A stretch of DNA of 46,116 bases from CAZYME01 sp964648115 (GTDB lineage Bacteria > Pseudomonadota > Gammaproteobacteria > Legionellales > Legionellaceae), in assembly GCA_964648115.1 (NCBI GenBank), contig CAZYME010000020.1, positions 1 to 46,116 on the forward strand. The letters are read 5' to 3'. The notes below the pieces were generated by a model. That model did no database searches. It saw only the letters and a list, made by a program, of their open reading frames with translations, and was not told where the DNA came from. The position numbers and the translations under genes are program-made. Shown piece by piece: positions 32,358 to 41,211 of this stretch. Position 1 is the stretch's first letter, and each line of letters opens with the position of its first letter.

Positions 32358-34265
32358 ATGCCTGAAAGCATCTTAGATAGTACATCATTCAGTTGTCTTG
32401 GCGACACGCCGCAAGATGCGCTGCGTAAATTATTTGATCACGAAACAGGGCAAGTGATACTGGATAGTAACCAGCTGTTTAAAGATCGTAAGTTAATCGC
32501 AACCTCATTTGAATCTTACAGCACAATGCTTGATAAGACGGATCCCGTTACTTTTAAATACCAGACGCCAGCACAAAGAGCAGCGCTGGAGAGAGATCTG
32601 CTTTTTGCTTTCTATGTTATGTCCGCCCAATATAAGCTCGCTGCCAGTTTTGCACTAGATGCTGCCGAGAGCCGAAAAAAAGATTTAAAAGAATATAATA
32701 GAAGAATTAAAAAATGCGCAGAGCTACTTGTTCGATTAAGGTCCCCTGTAACGCCTGATGCGGCCCATGCCGCAGAACAAGCGGATGAGGACAGAGGGTA
32801 CTTAGCTTACATGGGGATGAGTATTATTCCAGAGCTGATTGCAAATGGAATCGAAGCTATTGCAAGCGGGGATCCTGAAGCTGTCGGAAAATGGAAGAAT
32901 GAAGGGTTCACGGTGCTTGCCAAAGATAGTCGAGAGGCCATCAATAAACCCCGCCTCTATTGGGTGTGGGCTAATGGTTGGATTCAAACATGGATTAGCC
33001 TGCTCTCCGATTATTTTACTCGTAAACAGCAAGCGCTTGATTCCTTATCAAAGCTTTTACCGATAACTGGATTTTTAAGTTTTGGATTGTATCTCACCAA
33101 CGCTGCTATCGAGCTATCCATGGTGTTAAAGCATAGCATCCGTAGTCGTTGGTGGATGAGTGAAGAAGAATATAACCTTCAGATCAATGGTCACAATGCG
33201 ACTTTTGGCGAGCGACTTAAAGCGCAGGCCGATTTGCGCAAATACTCTATCCTAAATGACTTCGTTTGGGGACTTGGTAATATGGCATGCTTTTTCTGGT
33301 TAACCGGAACGGGCACGTTTGGTTATTATGGCAATGTGGTAACAACCGCTTTGCTGTTAATGGATGTGATTATAAGCGGCTTTATATACCTGGAAGAAAA
33401 AAAGCAGCATAAAGCGGATCTTACGCGATATAACCGTGATATAGGTGATTTAAAAGCGAAGATTGAGCAGCAAGCAGATGCTAACGAAAAAGCAATATTG
33501 AGTGCGCAATTAAAAACGCTTGAGAAAGCTAAGGCTCGATGTGAGTTTGAATGGAAACACAAAACCTACCGTCTTGTGAAGGATTGGACGTACTCAATTG
33601 CCTTGATATTATCATTTGTCACGATGTGTTGCCTCCTCCTCCCTCCCACAGTAGCGGTGGCTCCGGCCGTCGGTTTGCTTTTAAGTGTAGGTGGGACTGC
33701 ATTATGCTTCACGTTCTCACTCATTAGCGATGCAGCGGAAGGCTATCTTGGTATTAAGAAGACAAAAGAACTGGCTAAAATCGCAAAAAATGAGATCGAG
33801 GATATTGAGAACGGGCTGCTAGAAAAATTCAAAACAGAACAAGATCCTGACGTGAAAAAGCTGCTGTATTTAGAAATGATGCAGTTACGCGCAGAATTCG
33901 ATTATCAAAAAGAAACGGCACGTTATCAACAAAAACTATTGGTATATACCGTGTTTATCCGATTGTTTGTGCCACCATTGGTAGTTGCCTCGCTTATTCT
34001 CTTGCCTTTGGGTATCGGTCTTCCTGTTTTAGCAGCTGGATTTGCGCTAGCGCATCAATCCTATAGGCTTGCCGGCGCTAAACCAGCGAAGGGAGAACGC
34101 CCAGACACGTGGGATGGAGAAAAGTTTCAAAAATTTGAAACAAAAGCAGACCGTAAATTTGATGATATACCACGCTTTTTCAGCAAAAAAGCCAGCGAAC
34201 CAGCTCCATCAAGACTAGATGACGAGCCAGCTGCGGATGTGAGCGGTTTACCTGCTCATCCTTAA
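32358..34265 (+). CDS. Orphan 635-residue membrane/coiled-coil protein
   Basis: No family recognised with confidence. There is no signal peptide. The first 225 residues are soluble and helical. Hydrophobic pairs occur near 235-255 (LPITGFLSFGLYLTNAAIEL), 305-345, 410-460 (ALILSFVTMCCLLLPP and following) and 535-565 (VVASLILLPLGIGLPVLAAG). Charged helical stretches with coiled-coil character lie between them (about 350-400 and 470-525). The tail after 570 is polar, ending EPAADVSGLPAHP. The ATG has AAGG 6 nt upstream, and a strong promoter is at 32271. A large internal-membrane plus coiled-coil layout is common among Legionella/Coxiella effectors that insert into host membranes, but an inner-membrane protein of unknown role is equally possible. 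Confidence 0.7.
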   Translation: MPESILDSTSFSCLGDTPQDALRKLFDHETGQVILDSNQLFKDRKLIATSFESYSTMLDKTDPVTFKYQTPAQRAALERDLLFAFYVMSAQYKLAASFALDAAESRKKDLKEYNRRIKKCAELLVRLRSPVTPDAAHAAEQADEDRGYLAYMGMSIIPELIANGIEAIASGDPEAVGKWKNEGFTVLAKDSREAINKPRLYWVWANGWIQTWISLLSDYFTRKQQALDSLSKLLPITGFLSFGLYLTNAAIELSMVLKHSIRSRWWMSEEEYNLQINGHNATFGERLKAQADLRKYSILNDFVWGLGNMACFFWLTGTGTFGYYGNVVTTALLLMDVIISGFIYLEEKKQHKADLTRYNRDIGDLKAKIEQQADANEKAILSAQLKTLEKAKARCEFEWKHKTYRLVKDWTYSIALILSFVTMCCLLLPPTVAVAPAVGLLLSVGGTALCFTFSLISDAAEGYLGIKKTKELAKIAKNEIEDIENGLLEKFKTEQDPDVKKLLYLEMMQLRAEFDYQKETARYQQKLLVYTVFIRLFVPPLVVASLILLPLGIGLPVLAAGFALAHQSYRLAGAKPAKGERPDTWDGEKFQKFETKADRKFDDIPRFFSKKASEPAPSRLDDEPAADVSGLPAHP

Positions 34266-34274
34266 ATCCACACC

Positions 34275-34303
34275 TTGGGTATCTTACCAAAAAAGTGTAT
34301 AAT
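34275..34303 (+). promoter_or_regulatory. mnmG promoter candidate
   Basis: TTGGGT (34275-34280), 17 bp, then a perfect -10 TATAAT (34298-34303), 31 bp before the chosen ATG. The -10 lies in the loop of an AT-rich dyad AAAAAGTG...CACTTTTT, which may be part of the end of the preceding gene's transcript or a binding site. Confidence 0.55.
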
Positions 34304-34334
34304 TGCACTTTTTGTGGTCTTTGAAGCACCCATT

Positions 34335-36209
34335 ATGAATCTTGAAAAACACTATGATGTGATTGTGGTAGGCGGCGGGCATGCTGGTACAGAAGCGGCA
34401 CTTGCGGCTGCGCGCATGGGTGCTGATACCTTACTGCTGACCCACAATATGGATTTGCTCGGTCAAATGTCATGCAATCCCGCGATTGGCGGTATTGGCA
34501 AAGGCCATTTAGTGAAAGAAATTGATGCGCTGGATGGTGCTATGGCAATTGCTGCAGACTTGGCTGGTATTCAGTTTCGTATTCTCAATGCTTCTAAGGG
34601 CCCAGCGGTTCGTGCAACGCGCGCACAAGCTGATCGAGTGCTTTATCGTCAAGCAATACGCCAACAACTCCAAACCCAAGCTAATCTCACATTGTTTCAA
34701 CAAGCAGTGGATGATCTATTGGTTGAGGGTGAATTAGTAGTTGGAGTTGTCACACAAATGGGCTTAACCTTACGAGCTCGCACGGTGGTACTAACTGTAG
34801 GTACGTTCCTCGGTGGTAAAATCCACGTGGGTACAAATCAATATGCTGGAGGGCGTGCAGGTGATCCGCCGGCCATTGCCTTGGCTCATCGCCTACGTGA
34901 TTTGGCACTACCCGTAGGCCGTTTAAAAACAGGCACACCACCTCGTATTGATGGTCGTTCATTGGATTATAGTCAAATGAGCGCACAACCAGGTGATACG
35001 CCTTTGCCCGTTTTTTCATATTTAGGCAATGTGTCACAACATCCAGAACAAGTGGCTTGTCATATCACGCATACCACAGCAGCAACGCATGACATTATTA
35101 GAGAAAATTTACATCAATCTCCAATGTATGCCGGTGCTATCGAAGGTGTTGGCCCTCGTTATTGCCCATCTATTGAAGATAAAGTGGTCCGTTTTGCCGA
35201 CAAGCTTTCCCACCAGATTTTTGTCGAACCCGAAGGTTTGACCACCGATGAAATTTACCCCAATGGCATTTCTACAAGCTTACCTTTCGAGGTTCAAGTG
35301 CGGTTTGTTCGCACTATTAAAGGGTTTGAGCAAGCGCATATTACGCGCCCGGGCTATGCGATTGAATATGATTATTTTGACCCGCGTGGATTAACACCAT
35401 TTTTGCAAACCAAACCCCTTGCCAATCTATTTTTTGCGGGACAAATCAATGGCACAACCGGGTACGAAGAAGCGGCAGCACAAGGGTTAATTGCCGGAAT
35501 GAATGCGGTTTTATATGCGAAAGAGCAACCATTATGGAGTCCTCGGCGTGACGAAGCATACATGGGGGTGTTGATTGATGATCTCATCACCTGTGGCACA
35601 CAAGAGCCTTATCGTATGTTTACTTCACGTGCTGAATACCGGTTGTTGCTGCGTGAAGACAATGCCGATTTACGCCTGACAGAAAAAGGGCGTGCATTAG
35701 GTTTAGTAGGTGAAAAACGGTGGCAAGCGTTTTGTGAAAAACGTGAGGCTATAGAAAAAACTAATAGCCAGCTTAATGATACATGGGTTCGAGTGGGCCA
35801 TAATGAGCAATTAAAACATATTTTAGAAGCGCCTTTGTTGCATGATTGCCGTGCGACAGATTTATTAAAGCGCCCAGAGATTACCTACCAACATATACAA
35901 GCTGTTGATGGATTGGGTTTGCCTCTTTTGGACGACGCGGTTGCTTCGCAAGTCGAAATTCAAAGTAAATACGCAGGCTACATTCAACGCCAACAATCAG
36001 ACATTGCACGCATGCGTAAATCAGAAAATACCCAGATTCCAGAAAGCCTGGATTACAACCAAGTTTCAGGTTTATCTATTGAAGTGATTCAGAAATTAAC
36101 AAAAGTAAAACCCACAACGATTGCACAAGCTGGGCGTATTTCAGGCGTCACTCCTGCCGCGTTGTCATTGTTGTTAGTACATCTGAAACGACAACGGTTA
36201 ATGGCATGA
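34335..36209 (+). CDS. mnmG: tRNA uridine-5-carboxymethylaminomethyl modification enzyme MnmG (GidA)
   Basis: 624 residues. N-terminal FAD-binding YDVIVVGGGHAGTEAALAA, the block QMSCNPAIGGIGKGHLVKEI, GTFLGGKIHVG, and a C-terminal helical domain for tRNA and MnmE contact. With MnmE it modifies U34 of several tRNAs. I chose the ATG at 34335 because its N-terminus matches the family; an in-frame start at 34275 would cover the promoter. Its stop overlaps the rsmG start (ATGA). First gene of the origin-proximal gid-par run. Confidence 0.96.
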   Translation: MNLEKHYDVIVVGGGHAGTEAALAAARMGADTLLLTHNMDLLGQMSCNPAIGGIGKGHLVKEIDALDGAMAIAADLAGIQFRILNASKGPAVRATRAQADRVLYRQAIRQQLQTQANLTLFQQAVDDLLVEGELVVGVVTQMGLTLRARTVVLTVGTFLGGKIHVGTNQYAGGRAGDPPAIALAHRLRDLALPVGRLKTGTPPRIDGRSLDYSQMSAQPGDTPLPVFSYLGNVSQHPEQVACHITHTTAATHDIIRENLHQSPMYAGAIEGVGPRYCPSIEDKVVRFADKLSHQIFVEPEGLTTDEIYPNGISTSLPFEVQVRFVRTIKGFEQAHITRPGYAIEYDYFDPRGLTPFLQTKPLANLFFAGQINGTTGYEEAAAQGLIAGMNAVLYAKEQPLWSPRRDEAYMGVLIDDLITCGTQEPYRMFTSRAEYRLLLREDNADLRLTEKGRALGLVGEKRWQAFCEKREAIEKTNSQLNDTWVRVGHNEQLKHILEAPLLHDCRATDLLKRPEITYQHIQAVDGLGLPLLDDAVASQVEIQSKYAGYIQRQQSDIARMRKSENTQIPESLDYNQVSGLSIEVIQKLTKVKPTTIAQAGRISGVTPAALSLLLVHLKRQRLMA

Positions 36210-36826
36210 GTTTAGAGCCACAAATTACAACTGTTTTAGAACAGGGCCTGCGTCAACTCGGATGCCAAGCACCCTCAGAGACCCTATCTCAATACCTGCA
36301 CCTATTGGATAAATGGAATCGTGCCTACAATTTAACCGCAGTACGCGATATGGAGGCCATGGTAAGTCGCCATATCCTAGATAGCCTTGCTATTTTACCG
36401 TGGGTCAAAGGAGAATGCTTGCTGGACGTAGGTAGCGGTGCCGGTTTTCCCGGAATTCCTTTAGCGATAGCGAATCCACAATTGCACGTGGTGTTGTTGG
36501 ACAGTAATGGAAAAAAAATTCGTTTTTTGCAAGAAGCAAAACGCGTATTATCATTGGTTAATGTCGACATCATCCAGACTCGCGTAGAAAACTACCACCC
36601 TTCTCATGGTTTTGATACAGTAACCAGTCGGGCATTCAGCGAACTAGAGCAAATGATAAACTGGACCAGTCACCTAATTGCAAAAGAGGGTATTTGGCTG
36701 GCAATGAAAGGACGGTATCCTGAAGCGGAATTGGCTAGCTTGGATCATCCATATAGGGTAGAAACGTATACGGTTCCTGGCCTTGAAGGCGAGCGATGCT
36801 GCGTTATTGTTGAAAACGATAAGTAA
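36206..36826 (+). CDS. rsmG: 16S rRNA m7G527 methyltransferase
   Basis: 206 residues with the GidB/RsmG pattern: YNLTAVRD and HILDSLAILPW near the start, then the SAM-binding LLDVGSGAGFPGIPLAI and VTSRAFSELEQM. It methylates G527 of 16S rRNA. Start overlaps mnmG by 4 bp, so translation is coupled. Followed after 100 bp by parA; the gap holds a CCCTTTTCCCC repeat fragment. Confidence 0.96.
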   Translation: MSLEPQITTVLEQGLRQLGCQAPSETLSQYLHLLDKWNRAYNLTAVRDMEAMVSRHILDSLAILPWVKGECLLDVGSGAGFPGIPLAIANPQLHVVLLDSNGKKIRFLQEAKRVLSLVNVDIIQTRVENYHPSHGFDTVTSRAFSELEQMINWTSHLIAKEGIWLAMKGRYPEAELASLDHPYRVETYTVPGLEGERCCVIVENDK

Positions 36827-36928
36827 AATAAAAACGGTGCATTGTATTCCCTTTTCCCCACGAGGGGAGAAGAACCTGCGATTCAATACCTGCGCGCCAT
36901 CGAAAATGGAAATTTTAGGAAAATAATA

Positions 36929-37699
36929 ATGGCAAAAATCATAGCTGTTGCTAATCAAAAAGGCGGAGTAGGTAAAACCACTACCACCATTAATTTAGCG
37001 GCTTCATTGGCTGCACAGCACTGCCAAGTTTTGCTGATCGATCTCGACCCCCAAGGCAATGCCACCATGGGTTGTGGTGTCGATAAAAATACCCTCGTTC
37101 ATACCAGCAATGATGTTTTACTTCGAGATTGTCTAGCGGAACAAGCCTGTCTAGCGATTAGCCCCGGTTTTGATCTCATGCCAGCGAATGGTGATTTAAC
37201 CGTGGCAGAAGTGAGCTTAATGGAACAAAATCATCGTGAAACTTTTCTATTCAAGGCATTACAACCTTTGCAAAACACGTATGATTACATTTTGATTGAC
37301 TGTCCCCCTGCTCTAAATACACTGACCATTAATGCATTGGTTGCAGCCGATTCGGTCTTAATTCCCATGCAGTGCGAATATTTTGCCCTAGAAGGTTTGG
37401 CGGCATTATTATCAACAGTGGAGCAAGTAAAAAGTTCGGTTAATCCACGTCTGCATATCGAAGGGGTATTGCGTACCATGTATGATGGGCGTAATCGTTT
37501 ATGCTCAGATGTGTCCAAACAATTGCTGGAGCATTTTAATCATAAGGTTTACCGCACAGTTGTTCCAAGAAACGTGCGATTAGCTGAGGCTCCAAGCCAT
37601 GGTCTGCCTGCGTTACAGTATGACAAATCATCACCAGGGGCCGCCGCATATATGGTTTTGGCATCTGAAGTAATTGGTAAACAAACAGTGACTAGCTGA
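36929..37699 (+). CDS. parA: Chromosome partitioning ATPase ParA (Soj)
   Basis: 256 residues. Deviant Walker A KGGVGKTTTTINLAASLA, Walker A' LLIDLDPQGNAT, and Walker B ILIDCPPALN. It binds DNA as an ATP dimer and moves ParB-parS complexes. The ATG at 36929 has TAGGA upstream and gives the normal N-terminus (AKIIAVANQKGG); an open frame from 36842 adds 29 unlikely residues. parB follows after 8 bp. Confidence 0.96.
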   Translation: MAKIIAVANQKGGVGKTTTTINLAASLAAQHCQVLLIDLDPQGNATMGCGVDKNTLVHTSNDVLLRDCLAEQACLAISPGFDLMPANGDLTVAEVSLMEQNHRETFLFKALQPLQNTYDYILIDCPPALNTLTINALVAADSVLIPMQCEYFALEGLAALLSTVEQVKSSVNPRLHIEGVLRTMYDGRNRLCSDVSKQLLEHFNHKVYRTVVPRNVRLAEAPSHGLPALQYDKSSPGAAAYMVLASEVIGKQTVTS

Positions 37700-37707
37700 G
37701 GTAATGT

Positions 37708-38580
37708 ATGGTCGTAAAACGAAGTGGCCTAGGGCGTAATTTATCAGCATTGCTGAGCCATACTGACGGTGCGGCGCTTGTCGCTGATAGGGGTGGGGAA
37801 GGCGAGCAACGAAAGCTAACCATCGACAGTCTGCAGCCTGGGAAATATCAGCCTCGAGGTGATATGGATGAGGCAGGGTTGGTTGAGCTGGCCGAATCTA
37901 TCAAAAAACAAGGTTTATTGCAGCCGTTAGTAGTACGTGAAGTTTCTCCTGGGCGCTATGAGATTATTGCGGGAGAGCGGCGTTGGCGTGCTTGTCGGTT
38001 GGCTAATATGACGGAAGTGCCTGTCTTGCTTCGCCAAGTTGATGATGAAACAGCAATGGCGATGGCTTTGGTTGAAAATTTGCAGCGCGAAGATTTGAAT
38101 GCAATGGATCAAGCACGGGCGATGCATCGTTTAACGACAGAGTTTGCCTTAACCCATCAGCAGATCGCTGAGTTATTGTGTAAGTCACGCGCCGCAGTAA
38201 GCAATTTTTTGCGTTTATTAAATTTAAGCAGCGATGTTAGACGCATGTTAGAACACGGTGACTTGGACATGGGCCATGCGCGTTGCCTACTGATGTTGGA
38301 AGAGCAACAACAATCTCACGTCGCGCAGTTGGTTGTGGCAAAAAATTTATCTGTGCGCGAAACAGAAGCGCTAGTAGCGCGTGTCAAAGCAGGGGTTACC
38401 CCTCCTCGGAAAGCAAAAGTTGATTTAGCTCCGGCTTTCGAGAAATCGCTGCAAACATTGGCACAGCAATTGCACACCAAGGTTAATATTAAACCGGGAA
38501 AAGCGGGTAAGGGCACGTTGGTTATTCACTACGAAGATGAATATACATTACAGCAAATGATAGAGCGTTTTATAATTTAA
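37708..38580 (+). CDS. parB: Chromosome partitioning protein ParB
   Basis: 290 residues. The start KRSGLGRNLSALL is a conserved basic N-terminus for ParA contact; the ParB/Srx CTPase fold has LQPGKYQPR and IIAGERRWRACRLA; the helix-turn-helix lies around HQQIAELLCKSRAAVSNFLR; the C-terminal dimer domain follows. It loads at parS and slides as a CTP-bound clamp. A parS-like site is 17 kb away at 20209. Likely co-transcribed with parA. Confidence 0.96.
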   Translation: MVVKRSGLGRNLSALLSHTDGAALVADRGGEGEQRKLTIDSLQPGKYQPRGDMDEAGLVELAESIKKQGLLQPLVVREVSPGRYEIIAGERRWRACRLANMTEVPVLLRQVDDETAMAMALVENLQREDLNAMDQARAMHRLTTEFALTHQQIAELLCKSRAAVSNFLRLLNLSSDVRRMLEHGDLDMGHARCLLMLEEQQQSHVAQLVVAKNLSVRETEALVARVKAGVTPPRKAKVDLAPAFEKSLQTLAQQLHTKVNIKPGKAGKGTLVIHYEDEYTLQQMIERFII

Positions 38581-38654
38581 AAGGGTAGCTGTCCGAGCTG
38601 CGACCGTAAGGGAGCGGAAAAGTTGGCTTAACACTGACGCCATCAAGGAAGAAA

Positions 38655-39011
38655 ATGTCGCGAAAGATCGGCTCACTCGCTGAGCAACAAGCCTGTGATT
38701 ATTTAATTAAGCAAGGGTTGCAATGGGTAATTAGCAATTACAACTGTCGTTTAGGCGAAATAGATCTTATCATGCGCGATGGAATTTACTTGGTTTTTGT
38801 TGAGGTACGTGCGCGGGCTTCAAATGCTTTTGGTGGAGCGCTTGCTAGTATTACACATAGTAAAAAACAAAAGCTTATAAAAACCGCATTACTATATTTA
38901 ATGACGAACAAACTCCAAGACAAACAGCCCATACGCTTTGATGTACTAAGTATGGAGGGTGCGCCACCCAGCATTTCATGGATTAAAAATGCGTTTGGTT
39001 CAGACTTCTGA
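38655..39011 (+). CDS. yraN: YraN family (UPF0102) endonuclease-like protein
   Basis: 118 residues with a restriction-endonuclease-like core: GEIDLIMRDGIYLVFVEVR (the Asp, then E-x-K/R type acidic site), and SITHSKKQKLIKTALLYL. Function is unproven in the family; a Holliday junction or repair role is suspected. It sits with diaA and a BON lipoprotein gene, the same order as yraN-diaA-yraP in enterobacteria. AAGGAAG precedes the ATG. The 74-bp gap before it shows nothing I can name. Confidence 0.9.
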   Translation: MSRKIGSLAEQQACDYLIKQGLQWVISNYNCRLGEIDLIMRDGIYLVFVEVRARASNAFGGALASITHSKKQKLIKTALLYLMTNKLQDKQPIRFDVLSMEGAPPSISWIKNAFGSDF

Positions 39012-39020
39012 GAGGAATTT

Positions 39021-39620
39021 ATGACGCAAATAGAAGATCGGGTCAGGCATCTTTTCGGTGTCGGCATTGAAGCAAAAATCGCTGCGGCTGATGCACTTTC
39101 GCCGGTTATTGCCAGCGCGGGATTACGTTTGGTGAATTGCTTACTAAACGATGGCAGAATATTTTTGTGTGGAAATGGCGGGTCTGCTGCAAATTGCATG
39201 CATTTTTCGGTTGCAATGCTGAACCATTTTGACGTTGAGCGCCCGCCCTTACCGGTCATTACCTTATCAGCAGATGTATCCATTTTGACGGCGTTAATCA
39301 ATGAAGGCCACTCCGATCAAGTTTTTGCCCGTCAAATACAAGCGCTGGGGCAGGAGGGTGATGTGTTGCTAGCTCTATCAACTTCCGGAAATTCTGATAA
39401 TGTGTTGCACGCAGTTCATGCAGCAAATGATCGAGGTATGGATACTATTGCATTAAGTGGCCGGGATGGAGGTGTTCTTGCTAACCATTTGGGGCCAGAA
39501 GATATTGAAGTGAGAGTGCTAGGTGATACATCCGCGCAGATTCGCGAAACACATTTATTTATTTTACATTGTTTTTGTGACTTGATTGATCAATCGTTAT
39601 TTGGCCAAATGTTGGGGTAG
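39021..39620 (+). CDS. diaA: DnaA initiator-associating protein DiaA (SIS domain)
   Basis: 199 residues, a SIS-fold protein related to GmhA phosphoheptose isomerase: CGNGGSAANCMHFSVAML and LLALSTSGNSDNVLHAVHAA. The placement yraN-diaA-BON and blocks such as DVLLALST and CDLIDQSLF near the end match DiaA better than GmhA. DiaA forms tetramers that help DnaA molecules assemble at oriC. GmhA activity is the alternative reading. Starts 9 bp after yraN with GAGAGGA. Confidence 0.85.
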   Translation: MTQIEDRVRHLFGVGIEAKIAAADALSPVIASAGLRLVNCLLNDGRIFLCGNGGSAANCMHFSVAMLNHFDVERPPLPVITLSADVSILTALINEGHSDQVFARQIQALGQEGDVLLALSTSGNSDNVLHAVHAANDRGMDTIALSGRDGGVLANHLGPEDIEVRVLGDTSAQIRETHLFILHCFCDLIDQSLFGQMLG

Positions 39621-39622
39621 AT

Positions 39623-40198
39623 ATGAAGCGTATTTTTTCTGTTAAAGCATTAGTTTGGTTGTTATTGAGTACTTTATTAACGAGTTGTGCCGCAGTAATT
39701 GTGGTGGGCGCGGCAGGTAGCATGGCAGTTTATGACCGTCGAAGTATATCCATGATAGAGCGAGACGCGCGAATATTTTATCAGGTGCATAAGGCTATTG
39801 TGCAAGACCCACGTTTTAGAAATTCTCGTGTTTTAGTAAGCAGCTTTAATGAGGTCGTGTTGCTAGTTGGCCAGACACCAACGGCATCACTACGTGTCGT
39901 TGCAGAAAAAGCGGTACGCAATGTCCCTACAGTTCGGCGAGTTTATGATGAAATAACAGTAGACTACCCACTCTCATTAACACAACGCAGTAAAGACAGC
40001 TTTATTACGGCTGAGGTGCGCAGCAGAATGCTAACGCAGAAAGGGCTAGAGTCCGGCTCAATTCGCATTGTTACTGAAAATGGCGTCGTGTACTTAATGG
40101 GAATCGCCACTCACGAACAAGCTAATCTAGCTGTCAACGTAGCGCGACAAGTAAGTGGAGTGAAAAAAGTCGTTAAAATTTTCCAATATATCGTTTAG
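39623..40198 (+). CDS. dolP: BON-domain outer-membrane lipoprotein, DolP-like
   Basis: 191 residues. N-terminal signal with lipobox LLTSC at about residue 20-22, so exported and lipidated. Two BON domains follow (a block ending RRVYDEITVD, then SFITAEVRSRMLTQK to VKKVVKIFQYI). DolP (YraP) supports outer-membrane integrity and BAM function. Starts 2 bp after diaA. A second, diverged copy follows after an inverted repeat. Confidence 0.88.
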   Translation: MKRIFSVKALVWLLLSTLLTSCAAVIVVGAAGSMAVYDRRSISMIERDARIFYQVHKAIVQDPRFRNSRVLVSSFNEVVLLVGQTPTASLRVVAEKAVRNVPTVRRVYDEITVDYPLSLTQRSKDSFITAEVRSRMLTQKGLESGSIRIVTENGVVYLMGIATHEQANLAVNVARQVSGVKKVVKIFQYIV

Positions 40199-40213
40199 CC
40201 AAAGAAAAATAAT

Positions 40214-40293
40214 GTAGCCCGTATGGAGCGAAGCGGAATGCGGGATCTCAACAAACCCTATTCCAGCATTCCGCTTCGCTCCATACGGGCTAC
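40214..40293. repeat. GTAGCCCGTATGGAGCG inverted repeat, copy 2
   Basis: 28-bp arms, 40214-40241 and 40266-40293, identical in sequence to the copy at 32006 but with a different loop. Lies between the two BON lipoprotein genes. Confidence 0.9.
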
Positions 40294-40336
40294 TCTGTTT
40301 CCAGCTAACGGGAAATGCTGCCAACAAGGACGAAAA

Positions 40337-40948
40337 ATGAAGAGCTGCAAAATTCTAAGCTCCCTCTTGCTCACCATATCTACGTTATTACTGACCGGTT
40401 GCATCAGTAACGTATGGACTGGCGCGACGCTTGTCTACGATCGCCATAACATCTATAAAAAACTCAGTGATTATCGACTATCCTCTAGTGCAAGCCATGC
40501 ACTATTTAAAGATGCCGAGTTCAAATGTGCCGATTGCTCGATTGATTTAGCTGTATTTAATGGCGATATTTTATTATCAGGGCATGTACCCACAGAAGAA
40601 TTGCGTAAAGAGGCCCGAACACGTGTTGCTGAGGTACGGGGTTATCGCCGAATCTTTAATCAATTGGCAACCCACCACCTAACAGACACAACAATGCAGG
40701 ATAATTGGATTACCACAAAAATCCGCACAGGGATTTTTGCCGACGCTGATATCGACCCACACAGCTTCAAAGTTGTAACTTCCGATCAAATTGTATATTT
40801 AATGGGAGACGTCATACCCAAAGAGGCCAATATTGTGATTCAAATCGCAAGAGAATGTGCCGGAGTAAAAAGAGTCGTCAAATTATTTAAATATTACAAC
40901 TTAGATGATAAACCAACCACACAAAATGCCAAAGAAGAAAACGAGTGA
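40337..40948 (+). CDS. Second BON-domain lipoprotein
   Basis: 203 residues with signal peptide and lipobox LLLTGC near residue 20, then two BON-like domains (DLAVFNGDILLSGHVPTEEL; WITTKIRTGIFADADIDPHS and on to VKRVVKLFKYY). Clearly a paralogue of the preceding gene, with the same length and layout. I chose the ATG at 40337 (AAGGA 7 nt upstream); the frame open from 40223 runs through the inverted repeat and would bury the signal peptide. Two extra Cys in CADCS near residue 70 are unusual for BON proteins. Confidence 0.85.
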   Translation: MKSCKILSSLLLTISTLLLTGCISNVWTGATLVYDRHNIYKKLSDYRLSSSASHALFKDAEFKCADCSIDLAVFNGDILLSGHVPTEELRKEARTRVAEVRGYRRIFNQLATHHLTDTTMQDNWITTKIRTGIFADADIDPHSFKVVTSDQIVYLMGDVIPKEANIVIQIARECAGVKRVVKLFKYYNLDDKPTTQNAKEENE

Positions 40949-40994
40949 AGTGGTTGCGGGGCATGCGAATTTTTACGCACCTACCAAAAAACAA

Positions 40995-41072
40995 CCGTCG
41001 TTGCGAACGTTAGCGAAGCAATCCAGCGTCTTTAAAGCCACTGGATTGCTTCGCTAACGTTCGCAACGACGG
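40995..41072. repeat. CCGTCGTTGCGAACG inverted repeat
   Basis: Perfect 32-bp arms (40995-41026 and 41041-41072) with a 14-nt loop; the stem contains AGCGAAGCAATCCAG, a sequence type widely seen as intergenic palindromes in proteobacteria. Lies 46 bp after the second BON gene and may end its transcript. Confidence 0.9.
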
Positions 41073-41130
41073 TATTTACATACCACGTGACCTATTACGA
41101 TGCCCAATAGCAAAACCACTAGCCCCCAAT

Positions 41131-41156
41131 AAAAAAGGCCTGAATTTCTCAGGCCT
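41131..41156 (-). terminator. Rho-independent terminator, minus strand
   Basis: On the minus strand AGGCCTGA-gaaat-TCAGGCCT is followed by TTTTT (41131-41135 region), 55 bp after the stop of the small minus-strand gene at 41212. Supports that gene being real and transcribed. Confidence 0.85.
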
Positions 41157-41211
41157 GGCGATGCTTTTCCAGACAGGAAAGTGGCTAACCTGAGTGGATA
41201 CTTATACTCTA

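Noticed and set aside
18438..34265. Dot/Icm effectors as a firm call
   Set aside because: Orphan proteins have suggestive composition only; no secretion genes or tested signals in the window.
38581..38654. Small RNA in the parB-yraN gap
   Set aside because: Some GC-rich pairing (GCGACCGTAAGGGAGCGG) but no promoter, terminator or known RNA motif.
38786..39301. 171-codon minus-strand frame
   Set aside because: Antisense to yraN and diaA, both well recognised.
40223..40336. N-terminal extension of the second BON lipoprotein
   Set aside because: It would translate the inverted repeat and place the signal peptide internally; the ATG at 40337 has a good ribosome site.
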